Shown: positions 60,501 through 64,000 of the stretch, one piece after another
Layout of the letters: every line of letters begins with the position of its first letter
How positions within the stretch are numbered: the stretch's first letter is position 1
From: Capra hircus
Lineage: Eukaryota; Chordata; Mammalia; Artiodactyla; Bovidae
Direction of reading: 5' to 3'
Assembly (NCBI RefSeq): GCF_001704415.2
Contig: NC_030817.1
Coordinates: 50,267,550-50,331,549, forward strand
DNA: 64,000 nucleotides
Notes under the pieces: generated by a model
The model's input: only the letters and a program-made list of their open reading frames with translations
The model's database searches: none
Told to the model about the DNA's origin: nothing
Translations under genes and position numbers: made by a program

Positions 60501-60742
60501 GGGAACTTAGATGACTCTACTTGACCATTTGAAGGTCTGAAAGCAGTCTGGATGAAAATAAGCAGAGACCAAGAGAATCTCTCTCATGGGTTTCCTTTTC
60601 TGCCAGGCTGTTCCAGGTGAAGATGGAACGAGAACAGCACCAGACTGAAATCAGAGATCTCCAGGATCAGCTCTCGGAAATGCATGATGAACTGGACAGT
60701 GCAAAACAGTCCGAGGACAGGGAGAAGGGGGCTCTGATCGAG
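46935..60742 (+). CDS. CGNL1: Cingulin-like 1 (paracingulin), 5' coding half, six exons, 3' incomplete
   Basis: Paracingulin is a cytoplasmic plaque protein of tight and adherens junctions. In the literature it binds ZO-1 through its head and recruits Rho-family regulators such as Tiam1 and GEF-H1. The reading frame runs 46935-48506, 49288-49382, 51178-51283, 53497-53598, 54695-54843 and 60607-60742, giving 720 codons with no stop. I recognise the protein from its opening residues (MELYFGEYQHVQQEYGV), the motif SYGVSIRVQGIDGHPYIVLNN at about residues 39-59, and rod sequence such as RDLQDQLSEMHDELDSA. The head (residues 1 to about 590) is polar, rich in Pro and Ser, with a Ser/Thr run near 293-306 and a basic patch near 367-390. 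From about residue 595 it becomes heptad-like coiled coil. Orthologues are about 1300 residues, so about 580 residues lie beyond 64000. The paralogue cingulin (CGN) shares the ZO-1 motif but has a different head. Confidence 0.97.
48507..49287 (+). other. CGNL1: CGNL1 intron 2 (781 bp)
   Basis: Short intron with a gtaata donor and ttccag acceptor. It contains a MIR fragment at about 48960-49170 and an AATAAA near 48975. The exon 2 frame stays open for 11 codons into it. Confidence 0.9.
48960..49170 (-). mobile_element. MIR SINE in intron 2
   Basis: aagtgccaggcactatttgt, atttacaggtgaaaaattga and ggttacagagctactaagtg are reverse MIR. Confidence 0.75.
49288..49382 (+). CDS. CGNL1: CGNL1 exon 3
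   Basis: The acceptor is gtgttccag at 49279-49287 and the donor gttagt at 49383. Its 95 nt continue the frame from exon 2 (residues 525-555 plus two bases of a Gly codon, so it ends in phase 2). The peptide begins ATPDLLKGQQELTQQ and ends YNYLKE, matching the linker between head and rod. Exons 3 and 4 together are 201 nt, an in-frame unit of 67 residues. Confidence 0.95.
49383..51177 (+). other. CGNL1: CGNL1 intron 3
   Basis: The first 1.4 kb is AT-rich without a repeat I can name; the 3' part holds a CHR SINE (50783-51064) with a target-site duplication. Confidence 0.9.
50783..51064 (-). mobile_element. CHR-type SINE in intron 3
   Basis: tgctgggtcttcattgctgt to accaaggaagtcc; 11-bp duplication cagtttatctt at 50772-50782 and 51065-51075. 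Confidence 0.93.
51178..51283 (+). CDS. CGNL1: CGNL1 exon 4
   Basis: The acceptor is tttccag at 51171-51177 and the donor gtaagg at 51284. The 106 nt complete the split Gly codon and continue STDNDDATKRKVNLVFEKIQ, ending in GNNQ at a codon border (phase 0). This is the basic, charged end of the head before the coiled coil. The acceptor lies only about 110 bp downstream of a CHR SINE (50783-51064). Confidence 0.95.
51284..53496 (+). other. CGNL1: CGNL1 intron 4
   Basis: Mostly unrecognised, with an old interspersed repeat at about 52590-52915. No coding signal on either strand. Confidence 0.9.
52590..52915. repeat. Ancient LINE-like repeat, same family as 11010-11690
   Basis: gtgtagctggaggagggagc, accttgtaaatcatgtcaat and gaccagttaagaagctgctg match the same old family. 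Confidence 0.5.
53497..53598 (+). CDS. CGNL1: CGNL1 exon 5
   Basis: The acceptor is gattgtag at 53489-53496 and the donor gtactt at 53599. The exon is 102 nt (34 codons, residues 592-625), phase 0 at both ends, encoding a peptide with EVKDLLEQKNKLTTEVAELQ, the first clear heptad pattern of the rod. Because it is symmetric, skipping it would keep the frame but shift the coiled-coil register. Confidence 0.95.
53599..54694 (+). other. CGNL1: CGNL1 intron 5
   Basis: About half of this intron is a BovB 3' fragment in the sense orientation (53787-54353). The rest shows nothing I recognise. Confidence 0.9.
53787..54353 (+). mobile_element. BovB LINE 3' fragment in intron 5
   Basis: Begins at gcagatggtgactgcagcc and ends cgactgaactgaacc. 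Sense to CGNL1, about 190 bp after exon 5. Confidence 0.93.
54695..54843 (+). CDS. CGNL1: CGNL1 exon 6
   Basis: The acceptor is tttgttttag at 54685-54694 and the donor gtaagt at 54844. The 149 nt encode coiled coil beginning NQQNIKEERDRMKADLEVLQ and end two bases into a Glu codon (phase 2), which exon 7 completes. Leu and hydrophobic residues recur at heptad a/d positions and there is no proline, as expected for the rod. Exons 6 and 7 together are 285 nt (95 residues). Confidence 0.95.
55430..55760 (+). repeat. A-tailed segment, possible retrocopy
   Basis: Ends ctcaataaactgtattcta, then ctg and nine As: a polyadenylation signal placed about 14 bp before an A-run. No parent gene recognised, no target duplication found. 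Confidence 0.3.
56035..59959 (+). mobile_element. Nearly complete, inactive BovB (RTE) LINE in CGNL1 intron 6
   Basis: 56035-56830 looks like the 5' UTR with two related units about 256 bp apart (each with gcctgctgcaggg), split by a Bov-tA. From 56840 the body matches BovB throughout: the endonuclease region (near 57180-57580, with GTWNVRFMNQDKL), the RT core (58740-59240; FIDYAKAF, then YADD) and the 3' end at 59959. It is dead: a TAG replaces the Trp codon at about 57581, a TGA replaces another near 58618, and deletions shift the frame near 58930 and 59225. It lies in the same direction as CGNL1. Confidence 0.88.
56405..56594 (-). mobile_element. Bov-tA SINE inside the BovB 5' region
   Basis: Reverse Bov-tA; 13-bp duplication ccactatagtttg (56392-56404) and ccaccatagtttg (56595-56607), one mismatch. 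Confidence 0.93.
59995..60215 (+). mobile_element. Non-autonomous hAT-like DNA transposon
   Basis: ggttggcaaacattttctgt, gttccaataaaactttattt, acaaaagcaggcagtgggcc and the opposite end aatttgctgactctactg are those of a common mammalian hAT-type element (family name not certain). Confidence 0.7.
60607..60742 (+). CDS. CGNL1: CGNL1 exon 7 (last exon in the window)
   Basis: The acceptor is ttctgccag at 60598-60606 and the donor gtaagc at 60743. The 136 nt complete the Glu codon from exon 6 and encode LFQVKMEREQHQTEIRDLQD through REKGALIE, ending in phase 0 at residue 720. The known protein continues with a further Glu-Leu-Leu-rich rod segment that I could not find between 60743 and 64000, so exon 8 lies beyond the window. 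Confidence 0.95.
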
Positions 60743-61105
60743 GTAAGCTGGGGCTGGGTGACAAGAGGGGCCCTGTCTGTCCGGAGGTGTGGTGGGGGGT
60801 CCGTTGTCTGCTGTATGCTTATTCTGTTGGTGAACATGGTTCCCTTTTGTGAGAGCATCATGTGTTAACTCGTATAGAGTCCCAGTCCAAATCCAATAGT
60901 TGCCAACATGTTTCCGTATTTACTCCATTTTTTCTTCTGTCTGGCCATTCAACTTTGTTTGTTTTTTTAAAATTCATCTATCTATTCATCTTGATGAACT
61001 TTTTCAAGGGAATTTACAGATAATACCACATTGCACCCCTAAGCTTTTTAGCATGCATTTATATAGATAATTCCCTTATAACTACAATATTATTATCATA
61101 TCCCC

Positions 61106-61352
61106 TTCATGGATCACAGCCTTGTCATGGCGAAGTGGCTTGCATAACTCAGTGAAGCTATGAGCCATGCCATATGCAGGGCCACCTAAGATGAATGGGT
61201 CAAAGTAAACAGTTCTAACAAATTGTCCACTGGAAGAAGGAATGGCAACCCACTCCAGTATTCATGCCTGGGAAATCCCGTGGACAGAGGAGCCTGGCGG
61301 GCTGCAGTCCATGGGGTCACAAAGAGTCGTGTATGACTGAGTGACTAACACA
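61106..61352 (+). mobile_element. BovB-head / Bov-A-tail composite
   Basis: The first half (atggatcacagccttgtcat to ttgtccactgg) is BovB 5' sequence. It passes without a break into a Bov-A body (ggcaacccactccagtattc to tgactgagtgactaac). Confidence 0.75.
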
Positions 61353-61389
61353 TGGTTACACATGGTACACAGCAACTGTGATATGAGCT

Positions 61390-61660
61390 TCAGTTTTGGT
61401 GATGTGTTTTCAGGCGGAGGCTAATAATGAGAATCTCAGGAAAGGGAAACAGAGTACATCTTTTCTTAAAAATGTTCCTGGTGTTGCTGGCTTTCTGGTT
61501 ATTTGCCTCTTTCTTGTAATAGGAGCTGTATCTTCCTCCGCTGCCTTTCTGCAAGATAAGTTCGGACATAGTGAGCTTCTTTCTCTGTGCCAAAATGGGT
61601 TTCTCTCCATCTGGAAAATTGTCCTCACTATTTTTATCAATTTCCTTTGACATGTCCGTG
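61390..61660 (-). pseudogene. Unidentified gene-like fragment
   Basis: The minus strand reads as a hydrophilic peptide beginning MSKEIDKNSEDNFPDGEKPI and continuing AQRKKLTMSEL, after which a neighbouring frame looks more natural (KAAEEDTAPITRKRQITRK). A frame switch like this suggests a decayed coding sequence. I do not recognise the parent, and the segment could be chance. Confidence 0.3.
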
Positions 61661-62624
61661 ACATTTAAAAAATGATCTGTGGCTTTTATATCAAATTAAA
61701 TAGACCCCATCTCCTCATCACTTTCAGTTTATTCTTCATATCTTAATAAAAAGTGGCCAGGGGGAATCTGATAACAGATTATAGTTATAGCCAGCTTTTC
61801 CAGTGGACTTGGCTTAGAATAGACTCTTAAACTCAGTGAACATTAAACACTTCTGCTTTTGAATGCTTGGAAAAGCTTGAATACCCTGTATTTTGTAAGG
61901 CCTGCATAATACACAAGATTTTTCAGGAAATATCTTTTAATACTGTACATTCTGTTAAATGACATTGGGCCTCTATATGGAGTCAGTATGAAAAGAGGAT
62001 AGAATCATTATTTAAAAAAAAAAAAGATTAAAGGAGAGTAAGAAGAAAGGAAGACATAATAGAAAATGCCTATTCTCTTAGGATAAGCCAGATATTAATA
62101 ATTGACCAAGAATAGAATGACTTTGTTATTCTTAAGTAACCAACTGATGGTTTTGAATTTCTTTTTAAATTTAAGATACAAAAATAATTATAGCTCAAGT
62201 AGTCAGTCATTTCTTTGACCCTGAGTATGTTTCCTTTTGTTTTGCTAGTAATGTGTAAAAATGAGACCTCTCTCTAAGCTTCATGACAGTAGGGTTCTCT
62301 GATTACTGAAGATCATCTCTGATGGGAGCCTATAGTGTTGACAGATGGGCCAACAGAATCCTATGGTGTTTTATCCCTGACATTTACCAAGATGCAAGTA
62401 CTTAGGTATCATTAAATATTCTGGTTATGAAATCATGTTGGTTTAGGGGTAGACTGGTGCTCAGAAATATCATCTCTAAAATAAGTATAAGCTTATTTTG
62501 AAGTGATGTTACTGAATATTATACACAGTAAAGAAAATGATGATTCTCACCAGCTGTGTTGCAATTTCTAGGCCATCTTTCTGTGGAAAAAATGACACAG
62601 TTCTTTGTCAGCTGTACGTTATTT

Positions 62625-62743
62625 TGAGGGGAGGGCATACCATGTAGCATGTGAGATCTTAGTTTCCTGACCAGGGATCAAACCCGTGCTCCCTGCAGTG
62701 GAAGCAAGGGGTGCTAACCACTGGACTGCCATGGAATTCCCAT
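62625..62743 (-). mobile_element. CHR-type SINE
   Basis: gatcttagtttcctgaccag to ctggactgccatggaattcc: reverse CHR head. Confidence 0.8.
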
Positions 62744-63284
62744 TTCTTTTCTTTCTTTTATGTTTGATTTTTGGATTGTCTGCTGTAGTTTTGATATGTG
62801 ACGTTTACTTGTCTTTTCAGTGAGCAAGGGCTTCTGTGGAAGCTTTTGTGCAAAGGGTATAGATCAGTGTTTTTTCTCCTGTTGACATGGAATACCTTTG
62901 GGTAGGTGGTGTGTGAAGATGTTCTGTGGACTTGTGAGTGGCTACTCTGAATGTTCTGGTCTGTGTCTTTCTGTGGCTGTACTGTCAGGACAGCCTCTGG
63001 CTTATTGCTGTGAACAGCCAGCTCCCAGAGCATGCTTCCTTTTCTTCTCAACTTTCCTTGTTGTCATCTCAGGTTCTGGGCAAGTTTCTTTGCTTCAGTT
63101 TAAATAGGTAGACCTCCTTCTAGGCACTTCCAGCTGGATCCAGTACCGTTTTCATTTGCACCTGAGAGACAGAGCACAGCTACACTGCTTGCTACTCAGC
63201 CTCTTTGGAGCGTGTAGTTTTGTTGTCAGGCCTGCAGAGGCTGTACAGTGAAGAGAACCAGCATTGTTATCCAATCTGGGTCCC

Positions 63285-63450
63285 ATCTTGGCTCTATCAC
63301 TTATATGCTGGGTGATCTTAGGCATGTTATTAATAGTATCTCAGAACTCCAGTTTTTTTTTTAAATTAATGAGAACAGTAGTATTCATCTCCTGCGATAT
63401 TTAGAAGTGCTTAGCATAATTCTTATAATGTAGTAAGTACCAAATAGTCA
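63285..63450 (+). mobile_element. MIR SINE fragment
   Basis: cttggctctatcacttatat, gctgggtgatcttaggcatg and gtgcttagcataattcttat are forward MIR. Confidence 0.7.
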
Positions 63451-63655
63451 GTCTTTTTAGCCTACTCCTCCCCATCCACCCCAAATATACATCCATACTA
63501 GGTCTTTATCTCCTGCGGCTTCATGTGAAGCTAGCCTAGATGTGTACAGGTTTTGAAAGGCTGATTCTGCCTTTGTTTTCTTTGATGGGAGTCTGCACTC
63601 TGGCACGTGCATCTCTGGTGGCTGTTTGCATATATTTTGAGGTTTATATGTTTTC

Positions 63656-63869
63656 CTCTTTCATCCTTGGTGGCTCAGTGGTAAAGAATTAGCCTGCCAA
63701 TGCAGGAGACACGGGTTTGATCCCTGGGTCTGGAAGATTTCTGGAGAAGGAAATGGCAACCCACTCCAGTATTCTTGGCCTGGGAAATCCCAGAGACAGA
63801 GGAGGCTGGCGGGCTATAGTCCTTGGGGTCGCAAAGAATCAGACACGACTGAATGATCAGAAAGCAGCA
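63656..63869 (+). mobile_element. Bov-tA SINE
   Basis: Forward element (ccttggtggctcagtggtaa; tcagacacgactgaatgatc) with a 10-bp duplication atatgttttc at 63646-63655 and 63870-63879. Confidence 0.93.
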
Positions 63870-64000
63870 ATATGTTTTCTCTCACTTCTTTGCCTTAGTA
63901 TAATTGACAGTGAAGCCTCAGAGGTGATGAAGTTTCTGAAATCTCCCTGTGCCTTTTGGTCTCTACCCTGGAAAGCTTCAAGTACTACTCAGTGATACGG

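Larger units (their letters stand above)
54844..60606 (+). other. CGNL1: CGNL1 intron 6, dominated by a sense BovB LINE
   Basis: 5.8 kb, of which about 3.9 kb (56035-59959) is a BovB with its probable 5' UTR. An hAT-like DNA transposon (59995-60215) follows, and 55430-55760 ends in an AATAAA plus A-run. 54844-55420 shows nothing recognisable. Confidence 0.9.
60743..64000 (+). other. CGNL1: CGNL1 intron 7 (partial)
   Basis: Begins at the gtaagc donor and runs off the window. It holds the BovB/Bov-A composite (61106-61352), an unidentified gene-like block (61390-61660), a CHR fragment, a MIR and a Bov-tA. 61740-62620 and 62760-63280 show nothing recognisable. Confidence 0.8.

Noticed and set aside
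61381..61440. Splice-acceptor-like ttttcag followed by a short coiled-coil-like peptide, considered as CGNL1 exon 8
   Set aside because: The peptide (AEANNENLRKGKQ) does not match the known continuation of paracingulin and turns hydrophobic, then has no suitable donor.
1..64000. CRISPR arrays, operons, bacterial or phage-type systems
   Set aside because: The window is a mammalian intron/exon landscape; direct repeats here are SINEs, microsatellites or target-site duplications.

Overview
The window is mammalian nuclear DNA from a ruminant, almost certainly a bovid. It is crowded with repeats confined to ruminants or cetartiodactyls: tRNA-headed Bov-tA SINEs, dimeric BOV-A2 SINEs, CHR-type SINEs, BovB (RTE) LINEs and bovine-type L1 3' ends. 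Older mammalian repeats (MIR, L1M, HAL1, MaLR LTRs, hAT and mariner remnants) lie beneath them. I cannot tell cattle from sheep or goat from the sequence alone.

One gene is supported: CGNL1 (cingulin-like 1, paracingulin/JACOP) on the + strand. Six exons can be placed with canonical AG/GT borders and a continuous reading frame: exon 2 (46920-48506, with the ATG at 46935), exon 3 (49288-49382), exon 4 (51178-51283), exon 5 (53497-53598), exon 6 (54695-54843) and exon 7 (60607-60742). Together they encode residues 1-720, roughly the first 55% of a protein that is about 1300 residues in other mammals: the globular head with the ZO-1-interaction motif and the start of the coiled-coil rod. The remaining rod and tail exons lie beyond the right edge. 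Exon numbers assume one non-coding exon upstream, as in human CGNL1.

Layout. Positions 1-46919 look like intron 1; I see no exon, strong promoter or CpG island there. This part is mostly repeats, including a 3-kb old L1 (25970-29060) hit by six younger insertion events, several BovB fragments, two MaLR LTRs plus an MLT1-type LTR, a HAL1 element (42540-44230) and one unidentified protein-derived pseudogene on the minus strand (17035-17640). Positions 46920-60742 hold the exons. Intron 6 contains a nearly complete but inactivated BovB in the same orientation as the gene. Positions 60743-64000 are the start of intron 7.

I found no new biological system. The points worth a second look are insertion-mechanism curiosities (a SINE insertion of the tRNA head only, an insertion consisting only of a tail, closely spaced inverted SINE pairs, a BovB-head/Bov-A-tail composite), two unidentified gene-like minus-strand fragments, and a possible head-only CGNL1 isoform made by intron-2 retention. 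Repeat family names come from recognition by eye, not from a database search, and repeat borders without target-site duplications are approximate.
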